From contig JAMFTG010000196.1 of the NCBI GenBank assembly GCA_023974075.1, positions 104,501-168,500 of the forward strand: a DNA stretch of 64,000 nt, written 5' to 3'. Position numbers and translations under genes: made by a program. The notes beneath the pieces were generated by a model that saw only the letters and a list, made by a program, of their open reading frames with translations, made no database searches and was not told the origin of the DNA. The stretch comes from Chaenocephalus aceratus. Lineage: Eukaryota > Chordata > Actinopteri > Perciformes > Channichthyidae. Position 1 is the stretch's first letter. Each line of letters opens with the position of its first letter. Below, in pieces: positions 36,247 to 47,300 of the stretch.

Positions 36247-37258
36247 CCCAACATTAGCCCCCTTTAGCTTAGCGGTGGTAACGTGAAGTCATGTGACCGT
36301 GCTGTAGTTCCTTTATAGCCCAACATTAGCCTCCTTTAGCTTAGCGGTGGTGACGTGAAGTCATGTGACCGTGCTGTAGTTCCTTTAGAGCCCAACATTA
36401 GCCGCCTTTAGCTTAGCGGTGGTAACGTGAAGTCATGTGACCGTGCTGTAGTTCCTTTATAGCCCAACATTAGCCGCCTTTAGCTTAGCGGTGGTAACGT
36501 GAAGTCATGTGACCGTGCTGTAGTTCCTTTATAGCCCAACATTAGCCTCCTTTAGCTTAGCGGTGGTGACGTGAAGTCATGTGACCGTGCTGTAGTTCCT
36601 TTATAGCCCGACATTAGCCTCCTTTAGCTTAGCGGTGGTGACGTGAAGTCATGTGACCGTGCTGTAGTTCCTTTATAGCCCGACATTAGCCGCCTTTAGC
36701 TTAGCGGTGGTAATGTGAAGTCATGTGACCGTGCTGTAGTTCCTTTACAGCCCGACATTAGCCACCTTTAGCTTAGCGGTGGTGACGTGAAGTCATGTGA
36801 CCGTGCTGTAGTTCCTTTATAGCCCGACATTAGCCGCCTTTAGCTTAGCGGTGGTAATGTGAAGTCATGTGACCGTGCTGTAGTTCCTTTACAGCCCAAC
36901 ATTAGCCTCCTTTAGCTTAGCGGTGGTGACGTGAAGTCATGTGACCGTGCTGTAGTTCCTTTATAGCTCAACATTAGCCTCCTTTAGCTTAGCGGTGGTG
37001 ACGTGAAGTCATGTGACCGTGCTGTAGTTCCTTTATAGCCCAACATTAGCCGCATTTAGCTTAGCGGTGGTGACGTGAAGTCATGTGACCGTGCTGTAGT
37101 TCCTTTATAGCCCAACATTAGCCGCCTTTAGCTTAGCGGTGGTGACGTGAAGTCATGTGACCGTGCTGTAGTTCCTTTATAGCCCAACATTAGCCGCCTT
37201 TAGCTTAGCGGTGGTGACGTGAAGTCATGTGACCGTGCTGTAGTTCCTTTATAACCCA
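36247..37258 (+). repeat. 72-bp minisatellite, about 14 units
   Basis: The unit contains CCAACATTAGCCTCCTTTAG, CTTAGCGGTGGTGACGTGAA, GTCATGTGACCGTGCTGTAG and TTCCTTTATAGC. Variation is limited to a few positions (GCCTCC or GCCGCC; GACGTG, AACGTG or AATGTG; CCCAAC or CCCGAC). The same words reappear outside the array at 38796-38826 (CATTAGCCGCCTTTAGCTTA) and 40584-40620 (GAGCTGTAGTTCCTTAATAG), as scattered remnants. Confidence 0.97.
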
Positions 37259-37991
37259 AAATTAGCTTTTTACTTCTGGATTTAATTTACGCTTCCAAAA
37301 TTATAAAAGTTAGGGTTATAGCCTACTGAACAAAACGTATCATAAACCTTTATTTTCTGCAATAATTCAGAATCCAATGTAAAAATACCATTTGCCTTTT
37401 TGTGGTGGTAACCAGTGAGATGCTGCCTTCATGGTCCACTACAGAAATATGTCCTTACTGAAAATCCGTTGTTGCTAACAAGCAGTGGTGTAGTGGGGAT
37501 TTTTTTACTGGGGGGACGCTATTTTAAATTAGGTCATCCCAAAGAATGCCAAACAAGTGCGCACCCGCGCAGTGCACTCACAAAACGGGCAGACAGGTCC
37601 ACAGAAAGTACCGGTATGCTTAGTCCTACTTTACTTACTGTACTGCAAAAAGCAGACGGCGCTGTGCTCAACAGACACACACACACAGACTCAAAACCAT
37701 GGACACACTGGCACATACATTACATAAACAATGTATAGGCCTACATTGCATAAACTACAGTATTGCAACTAAGCAGACAGCGCTGCTTTTCTCTCTCTCT
37801 CTCTCCACTTTCAAAATCTATTTAAAACTCATAACAAACAAACAAAATTCCCAAAGTTGTCCTGAAATTAACTTATTAAATAAACAAAACGAAAAATATA
37901 TATAGCCTACTAATGCAAACATTGAATCTGGACTAGAAATTATTCTGATTAGGCCTAGCCTACATTGCAAATAAGCAGACAGCGCTGCTTT

Positions 37992-37995
<4 letters not shown>

Positions 37996-38078
<83 letters not shown>
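37996..38078. repeat. (CA)n microsatellite inside the hAT element
   Basis: About 83 bp of CA. Confidence 0.95.
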
Positions 38079-38079
<1 letters not shown>

Positions 38080-38420
38080 TGCGTTTTGAAGACTGATACA
38101 TCAGATATGGATGAACAAACTTTGCAGCCCAGTTTCCCAGCTTTGCAGTCTATCCACGGGTATGCCTCTTGTTTCCTCCGCCACATCTCCTCCGTCCATA
38201 CCTCTGGGAAAGGTGAGCTTGAGCTAGCCAGGGGAACGTTGCTAGCGCAGCTAACGTGCACGTTAGCTAGCATTATCCACGTCTTTAGGCGGCTCTTGTG
38301 ATGATGTACTGTAGTACTAGTAGCAGCTTCACTTGTAGCTTCGGTGATGCTAGCCTCTTTCTTCTTGTGAATTATATTCTTTTTAGAAAAGAAGTCAAGT
38401 AAAAAACGTTTGCCTGCCAT
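38079..38420 (-). pseudogene. N-terminal piece of a hAT transposase (KIAA1586/zinc-finger type)
   Basis: A minus-strand frame from ATG at 38418-38420 reads MAGKRFLLDFFSKKN, a variable Ser/Thr region, then WTEEMWRRKQEAYPWIDC and KLGCKVCSS...VFKTQG. The start 'LLDFFSKK', the W-x-x-K-x-x-x-Y-P-W block and the GKLGC-x-V-C zinc knuckle are typical of hAT transposases related to the domesticated gene KIAA1586. The frame then runs into the CA microsatellite and the catalytic part is absent, so it is a remnant. The assignment rests on remembered motifs. Confidence 0.5.
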
Positions 38421-38762
38421 TATAGAGCTTTTTCGTTAGCGTTCTTGAGGGAAAGAGCTGCCGCAAAATCGGCGGGCGGTAAACTGGCCGTGGGTGTGTC
38501 ACTGACACACCCCCAGCTCGCCGCGGGGTCACGAGCGTGATGACTAATCATAATTCTTTAAGGAAATCGTTTTTATTTTTTATTATAATTACTGTGAAAT
38601 GTATTATGTTTTTGTCATTATTACAACAAATACACACTTGCAACTGATAAGACTGGCAATGATTTTATATTTATTAGACTATTACAAAAAAGATCATGCT
38701 CCAAATAAGTGGGGGTACGGCGTACCCCCGCGTCCAACGCCCACTACACCACTGCTAACAAG

Positions 38763-39798
38763 TGTCTTTATCAGGCTAATCAACATCATCACGGCAACCA
38801 TTAGCCGCCTTTAGCTTAGCGTTGGGGATCCACAGCCATGCAAAGTCTTTATCTTTTTGCTGGATATTGCATTAGCACTTCAAAAATCAAACAATTAGTA
38901 GATTGATAGATATATTTGTTTCTGCATTAATCCAACATCTAATGGAAGAATTCCGATTATTTTAGTTTCAAGATTGCCTCCAAAAAGCACGTACTCAGTG
39001 CACAAGTCTATTTTAAATTGAGATGCTTCAAAGAGAGCTTTTCACTTTCTTTAGACTGCCTTTTCTATGGGAGGCCGCCGACTGGCCTATATTAATATGT
39101 GCTCTTCATGTACATGTCTGAGTTACTCTGGGAAACTGTCAGGCAGCAGGACATTTAAACAGATTTGATTCGCTTAAAAATGGCTCGAGGCACTGCAGGC
39201 TCCTTCTCAAAGACACACCACACACATTTCATATGCATCACATGCACACTGCACACACAATGAACACTTTCAGAGTTATTTCGAAACACTTTAAAAGTAT
39301 CTCACCACAGTGCTAATTAAAGTCTTCTCTCCGTGTGGGTTTAAACACAGTAATCAGTGATGCTTCGGTGTTCTCAGCGCTCGTCTACATTTAGAAACTA
39401 ACTCCATAACAACCTGTAGTATAAAACATGCAGGAGTTTCTTAACGTGTAAAAAACAGAGAACGAACTCCAATATTTTATTTAAACATAGAAACGTGTGT
39501 GTTTTGTAATCATGGCACACACAGTTTGTTAATGTTAAGCCTATTATTTGTTCTCAGACAAAGCGGTAAGTCGATTATTAAATAGAAATGAGGATAAAGA
39601 CATATTCTTCTCTTTGCTCCAACATACTTAAAACGGTAATCTCAAATCAAATTAATACAGATAAACCCATCTACGTGTACCATTACAGTCAGTTTATGTA
39701 TTGGCTCCATGATTTCTCTTTAAGCAGCTCAGACATTTATCCAATCTTGTTTTGAAATAGTAAAATATTTGACAGTTTACCTTAAAGATCGTCTAAAG
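38763..39798. other. Intron stretch with a remnant of the 72-bp repeat
   Basis: 38796-38826 holds half a unit of the 72-bp repeat. The rest is unassigned. Confidence 0.5.
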
Positions 39799-40361
39799 CA
39801 GGGGGGTCAAACTCAAACACACAGTGGGCCAAACTTTAAAAAGTGGGTACTCGTCGAGGGCCGGACTGGCTCAATGTTGATTGCAGAACTTATTGAAATG
39901 AACTTATTGCACATATTAAACCTGGAACTAACAAAGCTTAAATTATTGCCTATAAAAACAACATTAAATAATCCGTTACATTAATTTCTTTTGGCTCTAT
40001 CTGCAGCTTCATTCCTTATGATTACATTTTCCCACAGGCCCACAACAGCTTCAACAAAACATTTCCCTCAAAGAACAAACCAAACATGTCCTGTTGTCGT
40101 GAGAGAAAGTGCAGAAGGAAGCATCCATCAAACCCAGTGTGCTGCTCTGTGATGCTAGTTCAGATACTTGGCGTCTCATCTCGGGTGCAGGGTCATCAAT
40201 GTTTGGGCTCAGGCTCTGAGCGGAGGAGACCCTCAGGATGGAGTGAAGGTGCAATATACCGGCGGGCCAGATCTAACAGTAATTACAAATTATCCTGCGG
40301 GCCGAAATCAAATCCACCACGGGCCTGATTTGGCCCCCGGGCCTTGAGTTTGACACATGTG
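39799..40361. mobile_element. hAT-like element with GTCAAACTC ends
   Basis: CAGGGGGGTCAAACTCAAAC at the left and CCTTGAGTTTGACACATGTG at the right are inverted. Subterminal GGGCC words (GAGGGCCGGACTGGC, CGGGCCGAAATC, TTTGGCCCCCGGGCC) occur on both sides. Flanking 8-mers are only weakly similar. Non-coding, about 560 bp. Confidence 0.7.
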
Positions 40362-42037
40362 CTCTAACCAATGTGTTGAATTCATTGCTGTGTCATGTGC
40401 AAATACTTTCTGCACTCGCTGGTCTCTCCTGCATTGGAGTTCATTTGAAGGTAGTGGGATCTGATAGCTTTAGGACTTCTGCCGGTACGACAAAATACTC
40501 CAGATGTTTGGTGCTATTCTATCGATGCCACACACAGAAAGACACACACACTACCAAGGCTTTGGCCAAAGGGCACCATAGTCTCGAGCTGTAGTTCCTT
40601 AATAGTCCAACATTAGCTTATTATAGCGCGTAAAATACAAAGATACAAATATGAACCTGAACATGAGTATAATAGGGCCCCTTTATAAACTTACAGTAAG
40701 GAAATGTGTGTTTGTTAGATGATTTCTTTGTTGAAACGACGCTTTTTGGCAATAAATCTGAAGCCGTTGGAAAGCCTGTTTTAGGGTTAGGGTTAGGGAG
40801 GAGATTTGTCAAATGTTTCATGGGCGCAACCCACATACTCAGCTCTGCTGCTCCTCCCACAAATGCATGTTCCTAACAAATGTGGTACCATTGGAAAGAT
40901 AAGAAAACAGGCTTTCCAACGGTATACGATGTATTGCCAAGAAGCATCGTTACAACAAAGAAATCATCTACCCAACACAAACGTCCTTACTTTTTGCGTT
41001 GAGTTTCGATAGTACACCATAGAAAGTACAACACACCAACTAACATGTGTTCCTGCGAGTTACTCACGCGTCCAATTCCAAGCTGTATCTGAAATGGGAG
41101 AGCTCAAGGTTTGTTGTTGTTGCGCCGGGCAAAGGCAAAGCTGAGGGTGAAACACTCTCTGAGGTGGAAGGAAGCAGATATACATGTTGCAGTGATTTAT
41201 TTATCCCGGCTTGTAACGCGCCGTCGTGTTTGTGGTACTCGGAGAAATGTGTACTCCGCCTGATGCGAAGCTCCACAACGATACGGGCTATTATGAAAGA
41301 CAAACAGTTATCCATGAAGAGTTCATACATCAGAGCTGGAGTTTCAATATGAAGCGCTACAAGAAATGGCAGCATGTGTTCATCTAATATTGGATGAGTC
41401 ATCTCTGGAAGGGGGAAGGATGTGGGTCGATGGGGATGAATAACGCTGCGAGTGTTATGCAGATGAAATGGCAGATACAGGAAGAGGTATGACACGGGCT
41501 CATCTGTCAAAAGCAGATGTGTCCTCGTTTACATATCTTATCAGCTCTGAGATCCCGGAGGAACAGGAACTGCTGGCACAGGGTTTTATTTATTTATTTA
41601 AGGGTTCTCAAGGACGCGGGGAGATGAATGGCAGAGAGGGTTTCTGAAGGTGAGGGGGTGGAGAGGAAGTTTTACAGCGCATCACGACACTAATCATGTC
41701 AGGAACAACGCTTCATTAGATGAGCCTGTCTGAAGGTTTAAAGTCTTTATCAAAGCACAGAATCAAGTGCTCTTGACAAGCATGCAAAGGTTGCTCACAC
41801 TGTCTTTTTCATCGGGTTATGTTAAAGAAAATTAACTGTATTGCATCCTGAAGTAGAAAAAACACTTGGTGATTTATCTACTGAAGGTTTTAAAGTTGAA
41901 ATGTCAGATCTATTTTAATGTTGTGTAGACTGATCTGTCTTATATGGTGATGTGTGAAAACGGCTATTTACTCTTTTGCTTTGTTTGGTTTTTATATTAT
42001 ATGTTTCTGTCAGCGAGAGAACTCAGATCCTCTTGAC
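40362..42037. other. Intron stretch with two repeat fragments
   Basis: 40584-40620 is a fragment of the 72-bp repeat. About 40640-40685 is an isolated, reversed MITE left end (on the minus strand AAAGGGGCCCTATTATACTC, then ATGTTCAGGTTCATATTTG), the same family that carries the 57-bp arrays. The rest is unassigned. Confidence 0.55.
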
Positions 42038-43350
42038 TTAAAAAGGACATAATTTATGCTCATTTTCAGCTTAATATCAGTATGTAGTGTCTCTACTTTA
42101 AAGAGTCCTCTCCTGCTGATGTTCAGGTGTATATCAGTATGTAGTGTCTCAACTTTAAAGAGTGCTCTCCTGCTGATGTTCAGGTGTATATCAGTATGTA
42201 GTGTCTCTACTTTAAAGAGTCCTCTCCTGCTGATGTTCAGGTGTATATCAGTATGTAGTGTCTCTACTTTAAAGAGTCCTCTCCTACTGATGTTCAGGTG
42301 TATATCAGTATGTAGCGTCTCTACTTTAAAGAGTCCTCTCCTGCTGATGTTCAGGTGTATATCAGTATGTAGTGTCTCTACTTTAAAGAGTCCTCTCCTG
42401 CTGATGTCCAGGTGTATATCAGTATGTAGTGTATCTACTTTAAAGAGTCCTCTCCTGCTGATGTTCAGGTGTATATCGGTATGTAGTGTCTCTACTTTAA
42501 AGAGTCCTCTCCAGCTGATGTTCAGGTGTATATCAGTATGTAGTGTCTCTACTTTAAAGAGTCCTCTCCTGCTGATGTTCAGGTGTATATCAGTATGTAG
42601 TGTCTCTACTTTAAAGAGTCCTCTCCTGCTGATGTTCAGGTGTATATCAGTATGTAGTGTCTCTACTTTAAAGAGTCCTCTCCTGCTGATGTTCAGGTGT
42701 ATATCAGTATGTACTGTCTCTACTTTAAAGAGTCCTCTCCTGCTGATGTTCAGGTGTATATCAGTATGTAGTGTCTCTACTTTAAAGAGTCCTCTCCTGC
42801 TGATGTTCAGGTGTATATCAGTATGTAGTGTCTCTACTTTAAAGAGTCCTCTCCTGCTGATGTTCAGGTGTATATCAGTATGTAGTGTCTCTACTTTAAA
42901 GAGTCCTCTCCTGCTGATGTTCAGGTGTATATCAGTATGTAGTGTCTCTACTTTAAAGAGTCCTCTCCTGCTGATGTTCAGGTGTATATCAGTATGTAGT
43001 GTCTCTACTTTAAAGAGTCCTCTCCTGCTGATGTTCAGGTGTATATCAGTATGTAGTGTCTCTACTTTAAAGAGTCCTCTCCTGCTGATGCTCAGCTGTA
43101 TATCAGTATGGAGTGTCTCTACTTTAAAGAGTCCTCTCCTGCTGATGTTCAGGTGTATATCAGTATGTAGTGTCTCTACTTTAAAGAGTCCTCTCCTGCT
43201 GATGTTCAGCTGTATATCAGTATGTAGTGTCTCTACTTTAAAGAGTCCTCTCCTGCTGATGTTCAGGTGTATATCAGTATGTAGTGTCTCTACTTTAAAG
43301 AGTCCTCTCCTGCTGATGTTCAGGTGTATATCAGTATGTAGTGTCTCTAC
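42038..43350 (+). repeat. 57-bp minisatellite array A5 (about 23 units)
   Basis: The longest array of this family. The first unit is hybrid: MITE terminus in its first half, standard unit in its second. Point variants (CTCAACTTT, CTACTGATG, GTACTGTC, ATGGAGTG) are scattered. ORFs of 461 (+) and 505 (-) codons are artefacts. Confidence 0.95.
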
Positions 43351-43453
43351 TGGGACATGTCTCCATGCTTTAATGTTCAAAAAGCACTTTATTTTCCTCA
43401 TACTGCCTGTGCTGCAGCACCTCTTTTCACCCTCTGTCTGAAACCAGGGACAG
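42038..43453 (+). mobile_element. TTAA-type MITE with the longest 57-bp array, cut by a LINE
   Basis: The left end is TTAAAAAGGACATAATTTAT, then GCTCATTTTCAGC, merging directly into TATATCAG-type unit sequence. After the array come TGCTTTAATGTTCAAAAAGC, then CTCATACTGCCTGTGCTGC and CTCTGTCTGAAACCAG, identical in order to the other copies. The element stops at 43450, where a LINE fragment begins. The right half is missing. Confidence 0.8.
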
Positions 43454-43454
43454 A

Positions 43455-44066
43455 ACAAATCCATCCATCTTCTCCCGCTTATCCGTGGTCGGGTCTCGGG
43501 GGTAGCAGTTCCAGCAGAGAGCCCCAAACTTTTTTTTCCCTGGCGACATCAACCAGCTCTGACTGGGGGGTCCCAAGGCGCTCCCAGGCCAGCGAAGAGA
43601 TATAATCCCTCCACCTGGTCCTAGGTCTACCCCTTGGTCTCTTCCCAGCTGGACGTGCCTGGAACACCTCAACTGGCTCCTTTCGACGCGAAGGAGGAGC
43701 GGCTCAACTCCGAGTCCCTCCCTGATGACCGAACTTCTCACCTTATCTCTAAGGGAGACGCCAGCCACCCTGCGGAGAAAAACCCATCTCGACTGCTTGT
43801 ATCCGCGATCTCGTTCTTTCGGTCATGACCCATCCTTCATGACCATAGGTGAGGGTAGGAAGGGAAATGGCCCGGTAGACAGAGAGCTTTGCCTTCTGGC
43901 TCAGCTCCCTTTTCGTCACAGCGGTGCGGTAAAGCGACTGCAGTACCGCTCCGATTCTCCGGCCCATCTCACGCTCCATTGTTCCCTCACTCGAGAACAA
44001 GACCCCGAGATACTTGAACTCCTTCACTTGGGGTAAGGACTCCAACAAAACGCCAGAATATTCCAA
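43455..44066 (-). pseudogene. LINE reverse transcriptase, C-terminal fragment (5'-truncated, frameshifted)
   Basis: On the minus strand two overlapping frames read FKYLGVLFSSEGTMEREMGR, then SVYRAISLPTLTYGHEGW, then (after a frameshift near 43750-43770) LRDKVRSSVIREGLGVEPLL and, in a third frame, GKRPRGRPRTRWRDYISSLA. This order is the C-terminal end of fish non-LTR reverse transcriptases: the 'YLG' block, the GHEGW block and the basic RPRTRWRDY tail. The 3' end abuts GGATGG repeats at 43461-43470, as in LINE insertions. The catalytic YADD region is not included. Clade not assigned (I/Nimb-like possible). Confidence 0.75.
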
Positions 44067-44780
44067 AAGTGTGTAAACATATTTATGGTGATGTGTGTGC
44101 TTTTCTCAATGGTTTGTCGTTTGCACATGTTGGTTGTTTGCCTTATGAAGACCACTGACTGGAGGTTATTGTCACCAACATTATTGGTTTCTCAGAATCT
44201 TCTAAAAACTCCAATGTTATGAAATTATTGTTCGAAGTACTGCTCCACATTTTACTGACATCCCATATTGTTCCATTTGGATCCATTGCCTCTGTACTCT
44301 CCGTCCCCTGCCTTCATGTGATAAGTAGTCATTTAGCTTTTGGAAGATGAGTGGGTTTCCCTTTTTGAGGAGAAGTAGATGGAGGGAGAGAAAGGGAAGG
44401 GATCAGGGTGAGACGGGGAGAATGGGTGAAAAAGGGGGATCGAGATACAGTTGGAGAGTGGGAGTGTTCTGCTATCATTTTATAATTGGAGCCTATTTTT
44501 TCCACATACATTTAGAAGTGTGTCATGTGACAAATTGATCGTATGAAGAGTTGCTTTGAAGATGTGGTGGAGATGATCTCTCAGCATGAGAAGATTATAA
44601 AAATGAAGCCAGTGGCAGCAGCGTCTGGGCGTCTTTCTGCGGATCCAGAGACCATGGTGCTCTCGGCCAAAGCTTTAAATAGAAGGGGAGTTAACTGTGT
44701 GTGGCATCGACAAAAACCCATCCAGTGGCAAGGGCACCAACAATCTGGAGTCCTTCAAGATGGCTCTTAACTTTTGGTTC
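44067..44780. other. Intronic stretch, no gene seen
   Basis: Purine-rich around 44370-44440. No coding signal recognised. Confidence 0.5.
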
Positions 44781-45291
44781 TTAAAGAGGAAATATGGTGC
44801 TCATTTTCCGGTGTATATCAGTATGTAGTGTATCTACTTTAAAGAGTCCTCCTGCTGATGTTCAGGTGTATATCAGTATTTAGTGTCTCTACTTTAAAGA
44901 GTCCTCTCCTGCTGATGTTCAGGTGTATATCAGTATTTAGTGTCTCTACTTTAAAGAGTCCTCTCCTGCTGATGTTCAGGTGTATCTCAGTATGTAGTGT
45001 CTCTACTTTAAAGAGTCCTCTCCTGCTGATGTTCAGGTGTATATCAGTATGTAGTGTCTCTACTTTAAAGAGTCCTCTCCTGCTGATGTTCAGGTGTATA
45101 TCAGTATGTAGTGTCTCTACTTTAAAGAGTCCTCTCCTGCTGATGTTCAGGTGTATATCAGTATGTAGTGTCTCTACTTTAAAGAGTCCTCTCCTGTTGA
45201 TGTTCAGGTGTATATCAGTATGTAGTGTCTCTACTTTAAAGAGTCCTCTCCTGCTGATGGTCAGGTGTATATCAGTATGTAGTGTCTCTAC
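44781..45291 (+). repeat. 57-bp minisatellite array A6 (about 9 units)
   Basis: Same unit as A1-A5. The early units read CAGTATTTAG instead of CAGTATGTAG. Confidence 0.95.
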
Positions 45292-45520
45292 ATGTCTCCA
45301 TGCTTTAATGTTCAAAAAGCTCTTTAGTGTTCTCATACTGCCTGTGCTGCAGCACCTCTTTTCACCCTCTGTCTGAAACCAGAGCCCAGTCTGCTCTGAT
45401 TGGTTAGCTGGTCGGCTCTGTTGTGATTGGTCAACCGCTTAGAGATGTCCCGCCCCTTAGCCTATCACTAATGTGTTGGAGCGCTAGCCAAGAGAAGCGT
45501 TATATACTGTCAACGGATAT
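44781..45520 (+). mobile_element. TTAA-type MITE with a short 57-bp array
   Basis: The left end TTAAAGAGGAAATATGGTGC, then TCATTTTCCGG, runs into TATATCAGTATGTAG. The first 57 bases are exactly one period long. After the array the MITE interior follows (GATTGGTTAGCTGGTCGGC, TGTCCCGCCCCTTAGCC, GCGCTAGCCAAGAGAAGCG) until about 45500. The right terminus is missing. Confidence 0.8.
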
Positions 45521-47070
45521 CTTGACTTGCAATGATGTATACATGTTGAATTTGTGGTTGATTCATATTAAGTATTAGTTATCATACACCACTGCCTTTA
45601 AACACACTAAACGGAGAGGTATTTACTTTATATTTTATAAAACGATGCCATGGATGACTGCAGATGTCGTCTCGACTTCCACCCGGCGCTACATTTACAC
45701 GGGTTGCCAGCGACGAGGCAGTCTGTCGAATCGGCATGTATTCAACATTCAAAGCGACTGCCGGGATCCACTTCCCCCTTTTTACTGTTTATGATGTGAA
45801 GGTCTCGCAAAATGAATTTTCCGCGGAACAATAAATATATCATATTTTATATCTCCCGCTCATGAAAACGAAATGTCAAAATGTGACACTCATCCCGCTG
45901 AGAGACTCGATAAGAGGTAAAACCTGATAAAGCGAAACACATCAAGTTAAAATAGAGGCTTAGTCTGCTCCTGGGGAAATATGCACTCTCTTTTCCCTCT
46001 GAAGGGTTGTAACTTTCTCTTTCTCTCTTCTTTTGCTAACACGCTTTCTTTTAGAGCACATCAAGTGGAAAACATATTCTTAAAACACATTCATGCTAAG
46101 AGTTCACGTGGGTGAAACGCTTCAAAAGGATCGGCCTGTCGGCGAGTAATTTAACTCTAATAAAGCTTTTGTCCTTATTTCATGGAGCATTTTAGCACCA
46201 GCTCTGTGAAAGGGTAAATCACTAAGAACTAGTCACAAACAGTCCCTGACGTCCGTCTATTTACTAGGTCAAGAGTATTATAATAGTTATATATATATAC
46301 TGATGTTGTAAAGTTAAATCTATAATATGATTTGACTGTGAGGTTAAGCGAGGAAGTGGTTACAGTATGCAGCAGCCTCGATAACATCAAACCCTGACAT
46401 GCCGTCTCTTAATGACTCTTTTGACCACGTACCCTGTGAGCTGTGAACCCTAATTGAATTTAATCGCATGTTATTGATGATATTGTTGATGTTTTTAATG
46501 TTGTTAATGATGTCAGGATTTATGTCCTAAATGTTGCTGTATTATTGTTGTATTGTTTTAAGTGTCGGACCCCAGGAAGAGTAGCTTTTGTCGAGAGCAC
46601 AAGCTACTGGGGATCCTTAATAAACATAAACATAAAAAACACTTTATGATATCAGTCTATCATTAATTATTAATTTGTATTGTTATTATTTCATTTATTT
46701 TTTAAGTAGGGGCAGGTCAAATACGATGTTATTCTTCGAAAAAAGTGTACATGTTTTGTTTTAAAATAACTTCCATGTGTAGAATAAACAAATAAACTAA
46801 ATTAATCGAAAAATTGCTTATTAGACTTTTGTGAAAAACATTTGTTGATGACCAAATGTTTGTTAGACATCCACAAAGACATAAAGACAGATGGACCAGA
46901 CAACAGTTGCCCTAGTGATAACTACTGTAGCTGTGTATATGACATTAAAACATTTCAATAACTACATCTAAATGTATAAAATGTTTCAGTGATAATTGAT
47001 ATTCTCATTGTCTGCACTATAGACAAAGCATGGTTGCTAAATAGCATACCTTTCTTTCTGTATGCTAACC
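45521..47070. other. Intron stretch with one retroposon tail
   Basis: 46560-46645 reads GGACCCCAGGAAGAGTAGCT, then GGGGATCCTTAATAAACAT, a typical fish LINE 3' end followed by ATAAACAT repeats. A TA repeat lies at 46288-46300. The rest is unassigned. Confidence 0.5.
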
Positions 47071-47300
47071 CAGTGTTTTTCAAAGTGGGGGCCGCGACCC
47101 CCCGGGGGGCCGCCGGGGGGCGCCAGAGGGGTCACGCAAAGTTTGAGGGAAAGGGGAATTTTTTTTGTGTAGATGTTATTAATAACTGCATATCTATCAA
47201 TCTGTGTCCTTTGATGCCAATCTTTTTTATGTATAAATATTTTATTTTTTTATTTTTAAATCACACGCCCTTCAACTGTCAACGGGGGACGGGTGCCCAC
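47071..47300 (+). mobile_element. hAT-like element, left end only
   Basis: Begins CAGTGTTTTTCAAAGTGGGG, then GCCGCGACCCCC, the common start of a fish hAT family. It continues beyond the inserted element (from 50365), but I cannot find its right terminus. Confidence 0.55.

Larger units (their letters stand above)
37483..38754 (-). mobile_element. hAT element with perfect 8-bp TSD CTAACAAG
   Basis: Ends CAGTGGTGTAGTGGGGA and GCCCACTACACCACTG are inverted. CTAACAAG lies at 37475-37482 and 38755-38762. The element is 1272 bp with a CA microsatellite and the N-terminal piece of a transposase on its minus strand, so it is an internally deleted copy. Confidence 0.9.

Noticed and set aside
42010..43527. 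ORFs of 505 codons (-) and 461 codons (+), and similar ones in the other 57-bp arrays
   Set aside because: A period of 57 keeps one frame open on each strand. Both strands open over the same bases, with perfect periodicity, is repeat behaviour and not coding constraint.
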